64,000 bases of DNA from Lactarius indigo (GCA_025766275.1 JAFKAC010000061.1:62001-126000); one strand, 5' to 3'. Positions 42,501 through 53,424 are shown, counted from the first letter of the stretch. The notes: generated by a model not told the origin, from the sequence alone. Numbers and translations: made by a program.

Positions 42501-42599
42501 ACCTACCGTGACACGCTGTACGCGCTGTACTCTAGATATTTTTATCCAGAGTGCGCGCCTCCCTGTGTTCGCACCACCCCTCATCTCTGTTGGCGAGCT

Positions 42600-43290
42600 A
42601 GCTCCAACCGGCACACTATGACTATTCGGGGCGCACACCTCCGCATACCACCTGACGTGAAGGTAGCATCGTTCGTCTGAGCCCCCAGGAGTGCCGCCGC
42701 CACTTGCGTGTGCTGTTCTGCGTATCTCGCGACACGCAGAGGCCACTGTAGAGTGGCGTAAGCCGATGCTTGCCGGGCTCGGGTGTGCCCTTCGACCGCG
42801 GTAGGTAGCGTCACCCGTTCGAGTCCTCATAGGTGCCACCATTCGCGTGCATCGTTCGACCCGTCTCGCGACTCGCACGCAACTGTAGAGTAGTGCCAAT
42901 TATCCGAGCCCTGGGCATGTCGGACTTGCATGTGCCCATCAACCGCAATAGGTAGCACCATCTGTCAGAGTCCTCGGGAGTACTGCCACTTGTCTACTCG
43001 AGTCCCTAAGAGTGCTGCGCCACTCGCATGCACCCTTCGACCCATCTCACAACATGCAGAGGCCACTGTGGAGTAGTGCCATCCCGGGTGCGCCGGACTT
43101 GTGTCTGCCCTTTGATCGTGGTAGGTAGCACCATCTGTCCGAGTCCCCGGGAGTGCCACCACTCATGTACGCCGTCCAACTTGTCTCATGACACGCACGT
43201 CACTGTAGAGTAGTGTCATGCTTCTGGGTCCCCAGGCATGCTGGCCTTGGGGCGCTTTTTGACTGTAATAGGTGGCACCGTTCGCCTGAT
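42600..43290. repeat. Tandem array with about 138-bp units
   Basis: Diverged units are recognised by CACTTGCGTGTGCTGTTC (about 42700), CATTCGCGTGCATCGTTCGAC (about 42838), CACTCGCATGCACCCTTCGAC (about 43022) and CACTCATGTACGCCGTCCAAC (about 43160). The spacings are about 138, 184 and 138 bp. Each has (A)CTGTAGAGTAGTGCCA and GGTAGCACCATC. The longer spacing contains an extra partial copy. The units are well diverged, so the array is old. Confidence 0.78.
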
Positions 43291-45445
43291 CCTGGGAGTG
43301 GTGCACCAGCGAACAGACTCCGTCAACGAAACCAAAGACACGGAAGGACAGGGCAAACAGTGAGCGTCGCGGGGCAAAGGCCAGCAGTGAGAGGAAGACG
43401 GCAGCACCATTTGGGCAGCGCAAACAGTGAGCGACACATGGAGCATGCCCGGTGGCAGGAGAGGGAGTGGCAGTGCACGTCGGCAGCGCAAATGGCGACT
43501 GTCAGGATAAGTTTGGCCAGTTGCGCTGTTCCACAGTCTCTCTGTCATGCAGGGACATGCGAGCAGCCTTCTCTCCCAGCACTAGCCGGTCTAGCTCCTC
43601 TTTGCCGACTTGGTTCTACAGGAGTTGGGATTTCAGGCGAGCCATCTCGCCCGCACCTCTCTCAGTAGCTGAGCGGCCTCTTCAGTGAGTGGAACGAAGC
43701 CTGGTGGGCGTCGACCTTTGTTTATCTTGAGAAGTATTATCCGCCCCAACACTTGTCGATGGAATAGTATTTCAGAAGAAAGGGCTGTTCTCTCTCTAAA
43801 AAAGATAGGATCCAGGTTCTTCAGACCAGTTGAAAAGGTGGGCAGACAGGTGGCAGCACGCAAGAGAGGAATGAGGATGTGCCACTTCGCCCGTTCACTC
43901 AAAGACAATACTCTAAGGTACTGCTCGTCCCTCGCTTCGCCTCATACCGGCCAACTTGGCATTTTGAAATTGCTCTGCTCACCCTTACATGTACTCGATG
44001 TGTATAAGGCTCAGCTTTTGTGCTCAATAAAGGACATAATTCCCCACATCGTACTTACTCTTGGTCTCACTTGCTCTTCTTGAATGACTGCAAAGCTTGT
44101 CAGGGTCAGTCTTGGTCAAAGGCACCATCACAAAGGTCTGTAGTGCACGCTTTCTCGCCCTCTTTACTTTCTTACAGTCACTTTTCGCATCCCCGTCTTG
44201 TGTGCACAGAGCTTTTCCCGCTCTCACTGACTCATAGTTCTCTACACATCTTTCATGTGCATTGTGGCACAGAACCCAATGTAGTGCCATCGCTCTGTAT
44301 AACTATATTTGAACTGAATAATCTTCGCAGTAATCACTGTATTTGATGACAATCTCTGTATACAACAATCTTACTCAATTGCCTACTGTGCTTACATGTT
44401 TTCAGGATCTTATCTGCTGGAAAATGCCCTACTGATACCCTAAACTGCCAATGGGCACTTCTATGTGCAGCCTAGGGATACATTGGGTTCTGGAGGGGGG
44501 GGCGTGAAGCCATGTTTCAGGTCGTGCAGGCCTTTGCGGGGCTCGTAACTTCGTATAGTGGTTTGTTTGAATCAGAGACGTGTCGCTCCAAAGGAACTGA
44601 GGGCGCGCGAAGGTGCGGCACACTGGGGGACGATGAGAACAAGACAAACTTGCCCTACAGAGCTCTAAGCCCTGAGGGAAAAGGAACTAATATTTGCTGA
44701 CTTAATAGGTGTAGATACAAGAAGTTTTTACACTGTCAAACAGAGATGTAGATCTCAATGTGTAGTGGAGGCCAGGGAGAAACCCAGCGGGGTCACAAGA
44801 CAAGGGGAAGGTATACTGGCCGGAGTGCGGGAATGTCTGGTCCGCCAGTGCGGTGCAGGAAAGTAACTAGGAGATGCAAAATGACAGTTTAACCTAGCCA
44901 GCCATGAGCTATGTGTATTACTGCAAGCACGAATCACACTGGCATCGCCATTTGGAACTCACACGTGTGACTCGGAAGTGCAGGCAGTTTGTGTACGTAT
45001 ACAGGTCCTAGAAGAAGCCAGGGTTCAGGTTGGTTCGAGTGGGTGAGATCGTTGAAATTCAGCCAGATTGAAAGAAGTCAAGACACGAGTCCATGGAGAG
45101 TGGCATCAAGAAGAGGGACTCACTACAGGGCTCTTGATAGTGCCAAGAGCTGTGGTCGGAGAAGTCAGTCAATCGACATCAAATGGCCTGTTAGGTCTGT
45201 CTCAGGTCTTGGGGCCTTGAGACCGCTCCGGAGCCTTGCAAGAAACTCATCAAGGTGTAGGGGTGTAGGGAGTATAAGTATGAAGAAGTCAACCCAAGGG
45301 AAAGACGTTGACAGAGGATAACAGAGACGATAATCGATACAGTAGGTCATGCAGTAGTAAAATGGTACGATTCCGTTCAGAGGCAGCTCACACGTTTGAG
45401 AATGGGATAGTATCAGTCCGAAGGCCAATACCAATGTGAAATCAG
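43291..45445. other. Region without a supported gene
   Basis: A minus-strand open frame at 43908-43633 (contains KINKGRRPPGFVPLTEEAAQ) has protein-like composition and could be one exon of an unknown gene. Other short frames do not resemble known families. A run of 8 G occurs at 44495-44502. Element 3 begins at 45446. Confidence 0.35.
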
Positions 45446-45975
45446 TGTTACGTTTCGACTCGGATGGACTGCATGACGACTCATACCCTTACTGTACCGG
45501 TTGTCACTACGGCGGTAAGGTATATTAGTGACGGACTTACTTACGGTGATACGATAGTGCGATAGGCGATAAGGACTCGATAGTTGACTGATGACTGACG
45601 CCACTAGTACTGGTACTAGTAGTATTAGGGTTCGCGCTGTTTCTGCGATACGTTGGACGCTACTTACTGTGACTCGTAGCAGCGCTTCAAAGCCTGCTGG
45701 AAAGTGTATTTAAACTGCCTTGTGAAGACCAAGATATGCCATCTTGGTCTTCTTGAATCGTCACTTGTTCTCTTTTTCTCTTGTCCCTCATTGACTCCAA
45801 ATCTCTTCGCCTAATTTCAATCGAGACTCCTGAATCTTCGACTTGCCGGTGTACCTTCGCGTATTCACTAAGGCAAGGACTTGGACCTCCGCGTCTTCAA
45901 GGATAAAGCGTCAACAGAGCTAAGTTGTTACCGCCAATCGAGCTCAAGTCGAGCTAACGTCATGGCGACGTAACA
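45446..45975 (+). repeat. 5' LTR of gypsy element 3
   Basis: It starts TGTTACGTTTCG and ends GGCGACGTAACA. A TATA-like GTATTTAAACT near 45705 precedes ATCTTGGTCTTC near 45741, the likely transcript start. The inverted repeat ACTAGTAC-TG-GTACTAGT (45603-45620) lies in U3. Confidence 0.97.
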
Positions 45976-45992
45976 TTAAGACCAAGATCTCA
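45976..45992 (+). promoter_or_regulatory. Candidate self-priming primer-binding site of element 3
   Basis: The body begins TTAAGACCAAGATCTCA. AAGACCAAGAT is exactly complementary to ATCTTGGTCTT at the presumed 5' end of the RNA. In the fission-yeast Tf1 family the RNA 5' end folds back on such a site to prime reverse transcription, in place of a tRNA. Element 2 has the same arrangement. Confidence 0.6.
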
Positions 45993-46021
45993 CCGTGGCC
46001 GTAACAACAAGAGACCAGTGG

Positions 46022-48058
46022 ATGAACTTTCGTCCTTACTCACTCCAAAGAAGAGGAGAACGTAACGTCCCTACGCGCTTTTTACAAGCTGCCAGCTGGA
46101 GGGAACGACAAGAAGAAACCGGATATTTTGTGGAATTCAACGGACCTAACAGGTTCCGCCCAGTTGAGTTCAATTTTGATCACCTGTGCTGGGTAGAGGT
46201 TGCGTGGAACCCCATAGACTCCCAGTGGGACGCAGTACGACCAGCCGGGCCCAGATACCGCTGCGATATCGACGCGCGGGAACTCAACACCAGATCAGAC
46301 TGGGGTCCCATTGACGGACAACTACGAGAGCACTCCACAGGAGAAGTAGTGACAGAAGAAGAAAGCGAATCCAGTCAAGGAGAGGACGAAGGACGAGAGC
46401 CGAACCAGACAGAAACTAGCGGAGGAGCCATACAAGACCTCCTTCTAGAACGAGCTGAGTCTGCGCACATTACCGAACCCGAACCTATTCACATTCGATC
46501 TCCAGCCATCATGGCTACGATAACGCGCGCAATGGAAGAAGTCGCGATGGAAGAAGCGCGGGCAATACAAGACGAGGCAAGACATATCGTCATGCCCATC
46601 AACCCAGAAACAGGAGTACGCATGACCGCGGATGATGCCGCGATCTTCCGAGCAATAGGGTCGGATAGGGGAGATCCTCCATCGGAGAGGCGACCAGCAA
46701 TGGAATTACCCCCAGGGGTAGGAGGACCGGGAGACGACCCGCCACCGCCATCGGGAGGAGGCATCCCGTTCGACCTACGAAGAACCGAACCACCAAGAGG
46801 ACCACCCCGCGATCCACCAGGAGGTGGAGGAGGCGGAGGAGGCGGGGGTGGCGGTGACGCCGGAGGAGGGGATAGAGGACATCCCAGCGAGAAACTAACC
46901 GGCGAGCCACCCTCCATTTTTGACGGAGACAGACTTAAAGTCGACCAATTCCTTACACAGTGGCACGTCTATTGGGGCATGAATCTAGACGCCCCCATTA
47001 TGCGCAACGATTACAGGAGGTGCCTCCTGTTCCTCTCATACATCAAGGGCGGAGCGGTCAGCGAATGGGTTTTATCCTTCCTGAACTGGCTCAATCGGCA
47101 AATACAACGGGGAATCAGTCCCTATACTCGAGGATTGTGGGACACAGTGGCTGATGGTTTCAGCCAAAGATTTGAAAATACGTTGGAGCGAGAGCAAGCA
47201 CAAGCCATACTACGGAAAGGCTTCAAAATGGCGGGAGAGGACATTGACAAGTACGTCAATGATTTCGAACAGTTAGCGCGGAAGGCTCATTACCACCTCA
47301 ACGAACCGCAAACCATTGACCTGTTCACGTCGGGTCTGCCCAAGGAACTGTTCAAAAACGCGTTCCAATTTGATGAACCAGTAACATTCGACGACTGGAA
47401 GCGAGCGGTCCTTAAGCGACAAAAGAATTACATCCACCTCAAGGCGCGGCTCAACGAATACAAGAATACAACGACCCAACCGAAGAAGCAGACGGGTAAT
47501 GCGGGATGGGCACTCCCGCAAAACCTACCACAGACCAACCCATGGGCCATGGACACTTCCGCTGATCGAGCCAGGGTGCGGTTAGCCGGGTCCGAAGACA
47601 TCGACTTCAATAAACTGCCTCATCGTGACTGGCCGACGCCACCCTTTCCCCCACGGGGAGGACCCGGAGCTAGGGGACGAGGAAGAGGCGGATCCAGGAG
47701 GGACTTAAGGAACATTCTCTGCTACAATTGTAACGCGCCGGGCCACCTCTCACGACATTGCCCACACCCCCGACAACAGAGACAATGGCAGAATCCCCCA
47801 TCTAGCAGCAGAATGACGGAAACCGCCTGGCCATTACAATGGCCGGGATCCCCGGGACCCACGTCTCAATACGAACCATCGCTGCCGGGGTATGCAACGC
47901 CGGCACCCAGTGCGACACCCGCGCCACAAATCAAAGCAGCAAAGACGGCGGGAGAACAAGCAAAGGAATGGCTGACGCAGGTAGCCAACAGTACGGACGA
48001 GGTAAAAGACCTCATACTTCAAGACCTGTGGGGAAAAGAGGGTTTTCAGAACGCCTGA
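46022..48058 (+). CDS. Gag of gypsy element 3
   Basis: The first in-frame ATG is 46022 (MNFRPYSLQRRGERNVPTRF), giving 678 codons to TGA 48056-48058. The N-terminal half is acidic and then Pro/Gly-rich (a Gly run near 46825-46860). The middle contains capsid-like sequence (DGDRLKVDQFLTQWHVYW; FSQRFENTLEREQAQAILRK). A basic RG-rich patch (GARGRGRGGSRRD) precedes a single CCHC zinc knuckle, CYNCNAPGHLSRHC (about 47721-47762), for RNA packaging. No stops interrupt the frame, unlike element 2. The last codons overlap pol. Confidence 0.93.
   Translation: MNFRPYSLQRRGERNVPTRFLQAASWRERQEETGYFVEFNGPNRFRPVEFNFDHLCWVEVAWNPIDSQWDAVRPAGPRYRCDIDARELNTRSDWGPIDGQLREHSTGEVVTEEESESSQGEDEGREPNQTETSGGAIQDLLLERAESAHITEPEPIHIRSPAIMATITRAMEEVAMEEARAIQDEARHIVMPINPETGVRMTADDAAIFRAIGSDRGDPPSERRPAMELPPGVGGPGDDPPPPSGGGIPFDLRRTEPPRGPPRDPPGGGGGGGGGGGGDAGGGDRGHPSEKLTGEPPSIFDGDRLKVDQFLTQWHVYWGMNLDAPIMRNDYRRCLLFLSYIKGGAVSEWVLSFLNWLNRQIQRGISPYTRGLWDTVADGFSQRFENTLEREQAQAILRKGFKMAGEDIDKYVNDFEQLARKAHYHLNEPQTIDLFTSGLPKELFKNAFQFDEPVTFDDWKRAVLKRQKNYIHLKARLNEYKNTTTQPKKQTGNAGWALPQNLPQTNPWAMDTSADRARVRLAGSEDIDFNKLPHRDWPTPPFPPRGGPGARGRGRGGSRRDLRNILCYNCNAPGHLSRHCPHPRQQRQWQNPPSSSRMTETAWPLQWPGSPGPTSQYEPSLPGYATPAPSATPAPQIKAAKTAGEQAKEWLTQVANSTDEVKDLILQDLWGKEGFQNA
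48031..48037 (+). promoter_or_regulatory. -1 ribosomal frameshift heptamer G GGA AAA
   Basis: In the gag frame the codons are TGG GGA AAA, so G GGA AAA fits the X XXY YYZ rule for -1 slippage. The gag stop follows 19 bases later, and pol is open in the -1 frame across this point. Element 2 has the same heptamer at the same place (27836-27842, minus strand). Element 3 has no ATG here for pol, which supports frameshifting. Confidence 0.65.
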
Positions 48059-51000
48059 ACCCGTCAGTCTGGGTGAGGGCTTTACGATGTAATTCTGTAA
48101 TTGTGACAACACGCTATCGATCTTTGCGAACCCCAGTGACTGTCCACACGAATTACCAAACGACTGAAACAAACGCACTGGTGGACTCCGGAGCCACCGA
48201 CAATTTCATCCGACCAAGAATGGCGGCCCGGGCAGGAATCCCGATATGGCCCCTAGAAACGCCTCGCAAAATATGGAACATAGATAATACGGAAAACAAA
48301 GCTGGGTTAATCACTCATTACGTTAACTTAGAGGTGAAAACACGCGGACAGATTAAAAGAATGACCTTTCTGGTCACCGACCTCGGCAGCGAAGATATGG
48401 TACTGGGCTACCCATGGCTGAGCGCCTTCGAACCCACAATAAGTTGGGCAACCGCAACCATGCATCCGGATATGCAACCGGTAGTTCTGGCCACTACTGA
48501 GGAACTACTCACGACGCCCGCCGTGCGGGCTCTAATCGTAGCAGAGAAAGAGGCAATCATCCAAGAGTTATCGGAAGAGGAAGCCTTTGTACGAGCCACT
48601 ACCTCGACGGAGTTGGCGATATCAGCAAAACAACAACAAACGGCAGCGGTGCTGCCACCGGTGTATGCAGAATACAGTATGCTGTTCAACGAGCAGGCCT
48701 CGCATCGATTCCCTCCATCTCGACCCTGGGATCACGCTATTGACTTCAAACCATCGGCACCAGCAGCGATCGATTGCAAGATCTACCCTATGACGCAAAA
48801 AGAAGAGGGCGAATTGAAAGAATTCCTCGATGAGAAACTGAAACAAGGATACCTATGCCCTTCTATCTCCCCGTACGCCTCATCTTTCTTCTTCATTAAA
48901 AAGAAGGACGGAAAGCTACGCCCGGTACAGGACTACCGGGTGATTAATTCGCACACCATCCGCAACCAATATCCGCTGCCACTTATTCAAGACCTTATTT
49001 TGGACCTCAGCAACGCCCACATCTATACGAAGCTTGACATCCGTTGGGGCTACAACAACATCCGCATTCGCGACGGAGATCAAGAGAAGGCGGCTTTCAA
49101 AACCAAATTCGGCCTTTTCGAGCCTACGGTCATGTTCTTCGGCCTCACCAATTCTCCCGCAACTTTCCAGGCGATGATGAATCATATCTACCGCGACACG
49201 ATCGCAAAGCACGAACGCCTGGGGACTACGATACGTGTTTACATGGATGATATCGGTATAGCCACTCATTTTGACCACGATCTAGCGGCTCATATAGCCG
49301 CCGTACGCGACGTACTGAACGTCGCACGCGAACACGATCTCTATTTCAAACTTGAGAAGTGCCTCTTCCACCAACCGCGGATGGATTACCTGGGGGTAAT
49401 CCTTGAAAGGGGGGTGACCCGAATGGACCCTGTAAAAGTTCAAGGCATCAAAGACTGGCCCACGCCTACAAAAGTCAAAGATGTTCGATCATTCCTGGGC
49501 TTTTGCAACTTTTACAGACTTTTCATCCGCGGATTCGCGACCCATGCTAAACCACTCACCAAACTGACTAGGAAAGACCAAGAATGGAGGTGGACTGACG
49601 AAGAAAATAACGCATTCAATACCCTCAAGCGCCTCGTAACCGAGGAACCAGTATTGGCGCACCCGGTCCTCCAAGACCCGTTTGAATTGGAAGTCGACGC
49701 TTCCGGATATGCGGTGGGAGCCGTACTCTTACAACGAAAGTCTGACGGAAAACGACACCCCATAGGCTACTACTCAGCCACACTCTCGGAAGCAGAGCGA
49801 AATTATGACATCTACGACCTGGAGTTGCTCGCAATAGTCAAAGCATTGCGAAACTGGAGACCGCTGCTCGCAGGAGCCCCACATAAAATCAAGATTTATT
49901 CGGACCATCTCAACCTACAATATTGGAGGTCACCACAGAAGATTAGCAGGCGAGTTGCCAGGGAAGTACTCGAGCTCTCTGAGTACGACTTCGAGATTCA
50001 CCACATCAAAGGGAAGAACAACGGGCGAGCAGATGCACTCTCAAGACGACCCGACTACAATCAGGGAGAAGACGACAATAGCGAAGTGGTTGTCCTGCCT
50101 CCCAAAGTCTTTGTGAGAACTCTCAACGTCGCACGCACTTTCACCGCAAATCCGAACCTGCTCCAACCACGCCACCAACAAGACGACGAAGTAATCAAGG
50201 TATGGGTAGACCCTCATAACCTCAAAAAGATAGGAGGAGAATGGTATAAGGACGGCAGGTTCGTAATCACCGGGCCAGCTTCGACGTATCGGGTACTAAT
50301 ACACGACCACCACGACTTACCGATACACGGCCACCCCGGAGTGGCAAGAACGCAGCGAATCCTGGAACGCCATTACTGGTGGCCACGACTACGAAAGGAC
50401 GTATATGAGTACGTCCAAGGCTGTGCGGAATGCCAGCAGAACAAAGTAAACACGAGACCCATACGAGCGGCGCTACATCCCATTGTGCCGGTACTGGACG
50501 CGGTGCCCTTCCAAACCATAGCCATGGATTTCATCACTAAATTACCACCGTCACAAGGGTATGACAGTATACTGACAGTCACGGATCACGACTGTAGCAA
50601 GGCCTCCATCTTTATCCCCTGTCGAGAAGAGATAACAGCTGAGGAAACCGCAGCCCTGTACGTTGCTCACGTGTTTAAGCGCTTCGGATTACCGCGCAAA
50701 TGCATTAGTGACCGGGATCCACGATTTGCGTCAAAATTCACCAGAGAAGTATGCCGAGTTCTGGGCATCCAGCAAAACATATCAACAGCGTACCACCCAC
50801 GGACCGATGGACAATCCGAACGTACCAACCAGTGGTTGGAACAGTACCTGCGCTTCTGGGTGAATGAGCGACAAGACAACTGGGTTGCTTATCTGCCAAT
50901 CGCCGAATTCGCTCATAATAACTGGCCACATGAGCACACGAAACAATCCCCGTTTCAGCTCCTGATGGGATACAACCCTCAAGCGGATTGGACCGATAAG

Positions 51001-52773
51001 CCCTCTCCCCTTCCGCAAGTCACAAAAAGACTAACACAGCTGAAAGAGGCTAGGGAGGACGCCCAACGTCTCATAAAACGAGCTCAAGAGGCGTGGGTAC
51101 GCAACAAAGACACGCCCAGTTTCAAGATAGGAGACCTCGTGTGGCTGGAAGGGAAGCACCTTCGAACCAATCAGCCCACGGCGAAATTAGCTGCGCGACG
51201 CCACGGACCGTTTTGGGTGACACAGGTGATGTCCCCTTACAATTATCGATTGGAACTTCCCACGCAGTGGAGCATTCACCCAGTATTCCACATTGATCTC
51301 CTCACGCCATACAAACAAACCCCCCTTCACGGGGAAAATTTCACACGACCGCCACCAGAATTGATCGATGGGGAGGAGGAGTACGAAGTCGAGGCCATTC
51401 TGGACTCTCGGCATTTCGGCAGAGGAAGAAGGCTCCAGTACCTCGTCAAGTGGAAAGGATACCCAGACTCGGAGAATCAGTGGGTCAACAAAGATGACGT
51501 CTTCGCACCAGAGGCGCTCCGCCTCTTTCAGGAGGCGCAAGCACACGGAGCAACGGTTAAAAGGGGTTCGGTCGCCGCTCAGGAAAGCCATCCCCTTTTC
51601 CTTCGCTCTACCATCTCCTCTCTTATGCCCACTTCTCCTCTGCGACATGTCACCCAAGCGATGCTCCTCGACTCCCTTGCCGAAGACGCTCGGGCCCTCC
51701 TCGCAGAAGACGACGAGACTGAGGTTCCCAACGCCCAAATCACCCCGTACACACCTGTCGGCCAGCCAGAGGGCCGCATCACCGCACAAGAATGGGCAAA
51801 CGTCCTTGCCCAGTTCCCAGACCCCACGCAACAGCCCGACGACGAGTCCGCCGTCGCCCATGTCTTCCGCAACGAACATGGGGCGCGCGAGCCCATCGCT
51901 GCCATCCCCCCAAGCGACGACCTCGTCGGCGTTCGCGGAGTTTTCCCACGCAACGACGAGCGTTCAAGCTCTCCTGGAGTACGAGTTGGACGGTTGGAGG
52001 AGGGTAGCGGCGGAGTGGCAGAAGGAACAGCTAGACTCAGCCGCGGCCCGACTGAGAGAGATGCGAGAGCGGCGGCAGCGATGGAGGCTGCTGAGGCTGG
52101 CCATGACGACGACGATTACTACCCGGCACGCCACGCCTTCCTTCGAACGAAAAGCGACCCTACTAATCCCCGCATCACGCCCTGGCTCGTCAACTCTGAC
52201 GGGTCCGCCATGTATCGAGGACGTGTGCGTGTACCAGGCGCCGCAGAGCACCGTCCCTTCACCGCCGCTGATGACCCCGCGCATGTTATTGCACCTGAGG
52301 GGTTCCGGGCAAATCGACGACCCCATCACATTCCTTACCCCATCACCGGGCCCGACGGAGTAGAGAGGGACGCATCTCACGTCCAGATTATCGGAGGGGC
52401 AGATCCCCTCATACTCGGGGTGATACCTGGTTCCCCCCATTTATACGGTAAGCCCCTCTACGCCGAACCACATGTCAGTGCTGCGCTGCGCCCCACGTAC
52501 CCCCACGAGGACCTCGTCATCTTCGCTGCGGACAAGATTACGGACCGCGCCCTCAATCGTATCAATGACGAGACACTCACGGCGGAAGTCACACGCTACC
52601 GCGCAGCCAGTTTCGAACTGGAGCGACTTCGCGCTAGGGTGGCTCAACTTCGCGACATGATCGCGTGCGCCCAGAGCGACCGGCAAGACTCCATCTACCG
52701 ACTGGAGCGCGCTACGGCGCTCGAGCGCATTGCCGACGAACAGCGCGACTGGCCGGCTAGGGACTTTCGGTGA
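48035..52773 (+). CDS. Pol polyprotein of gypsy element 3
   Basis: The frame is open from 47839, but translation most likely enters by frameshift near 48035, giving about 1,579 residues. It has protease (ALVDSGATDNF, 48175), RT with FFGLTNSPATFQ (49137) and YMDDIG (49241), and RNase H (EVDASGYAVGAVLL, 49690; YDLELLAIVKALRNW). Integrase has the zinc region (HDHHDLPIHGHPG...CAECQQNK, 50300-50445) and the core residues in AMDFITKLP, SDRDPRF and [14 protein letters not shown] (50520-50830). A chromodomain follows (RRLQYLVKWKGYPDSENQWV, 51427-51490). The tail from about 51540 overlaps a second frame and ends in a coiled-coil-like stretch. Every catalytic motif is intact, so the enzyme set should be active. 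Confidence 0.95.
51647..52363 (+). CDS. Overlapping ORF (+1 to pol) in element 3: putative coiled-coil protein
   Basis: ATG 51647 (MSPKRCSSTPLPKTLGPSSQ) opens 238 codons fully inside the pol tail. A Ser/Thr/Pro-rich first part is followed by a charged helical block (FAEFSHATTSVQALLEYELD, WQKEQLDSAAARLREMRERR, 51932-52078). The start context, frame and layout match element 2 (24232-23798) and, for the helical block, element 1 (2885-3082). After this block the frame runs on in lower-similarity sequence, and the ends differ between copies. The higher conservation in this frame than in pol argues for translation. No known domain is recognised. Confidence 0.6.
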   Translation: MSPKRCSSTPLPKTLGPSSQKTTRLRFPTPKSPRTHLSASQRAASPHKNGQTSLPSSQTPRNSPTTSPPSPMSSATNMGRASPSLPSPQATTSSAFAEFSHATTSVQALLEYELDGWRRVAAEWQKEQLDSAAARLREMRERRQRWRLLRLAMTTTITTRHATPSFERKATLLIPASRPGSSTLTGPPCIEDVCVYQAPQSTVPSPPLMTPRMLLHLRGSGQIDDPITFLTPSPGPTE

Positions 52774-52802
52774 GTTGGGGCCTCACGCTGAAAGGAGGGT
52801 GA

Positions 52803-53332
52803 TGTTACGTTTCGACTCGGATGGACTGCATGACGACTCATACCCTTACTGTACCGGTTGTCACTACGGCGGTAAGGTATATTAGTGACGGACTTACTTA
52901 CGGTGATACGATAGTGCGATAGGCGATAAGGACTCGATAGTTGACTGATGACTGACGCCACTAGTACTGGTACTAGTAGTATTAGGGTTCGCGCTGTTTC
53001 TGCGATACGTTGGACGCTACTTACTGTGACTCGTAGCAGCGCTTCAAAGCCTGCTGGAAAGTGTATTTAAACTGCCTTGTGAAGACCAAGATATGCCATC
53101 TTGGTCTTCTTGAATCGTCACTTGTTCTCTTTTTCTCTTGTCCCTCATTGACTCCAAATCTCTTCGCCTAATTTCAATCGAGACTCCTGAATCTTCGACT
53201 TGCCGGTGTACCTTCGCGTATTCACTAAGGCAAGGACTTGGACCTCCGCGTCTTCAAGGATAAAGCGTCAACAGAGCTAAGTTGTTACCGCCAATCGAGC
53301 TCAAGTCGAGCTAACGTCGTGGCGACGTAACA
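52803..53332 (+). repeat. 3' LTR of gypsy element 3
   Basis: It matches the 5' LTR except for G in place of A at 53319. It is preceded by the polypurine tract and followed by the ATCAG target-site duplication. Confidence 0.97.
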
Positions 53333-53424
53333 ATCAGGCTCGAGGTCTTATATAACAAGCAAAGTACATATTAGAAGTGCTTATATGAGGAGCCAACGCG
53401 TGCTAGTAGGTGACGGCGAGGCTT

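Larger units (their letters stand above)
45446..53332 (+). mobile_element. Complete, recently inserted Ty3/gypsy chromovirus (element 3)
   Basis: Two 530-bp LTRs flank intact gag and pol frames; total length is 7,887 bp. The five bases ATCAG occur on both sides (45441-45445 and 53333-53337) as target-site duplication. The LTRs differ at one position by eye (45962 versus 53319), which means that little time has passed since insertion. All parts needed for movement appear present: promoter-bearing LTRs, primer site, Gag, frameshift site, Pol and the polypurine tract AAAGGAGGGTGA (52791-52802). Confidence 0.97.

Noticed and set aside
51368..51646. Upstream extension of the overlapping frame in element 3
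   Set aside because: The frame is open there, but it lies over the chromodomain and the matching frame in element 2 begins well downstream of that domain. The shared ATG at 51647 is the better start.
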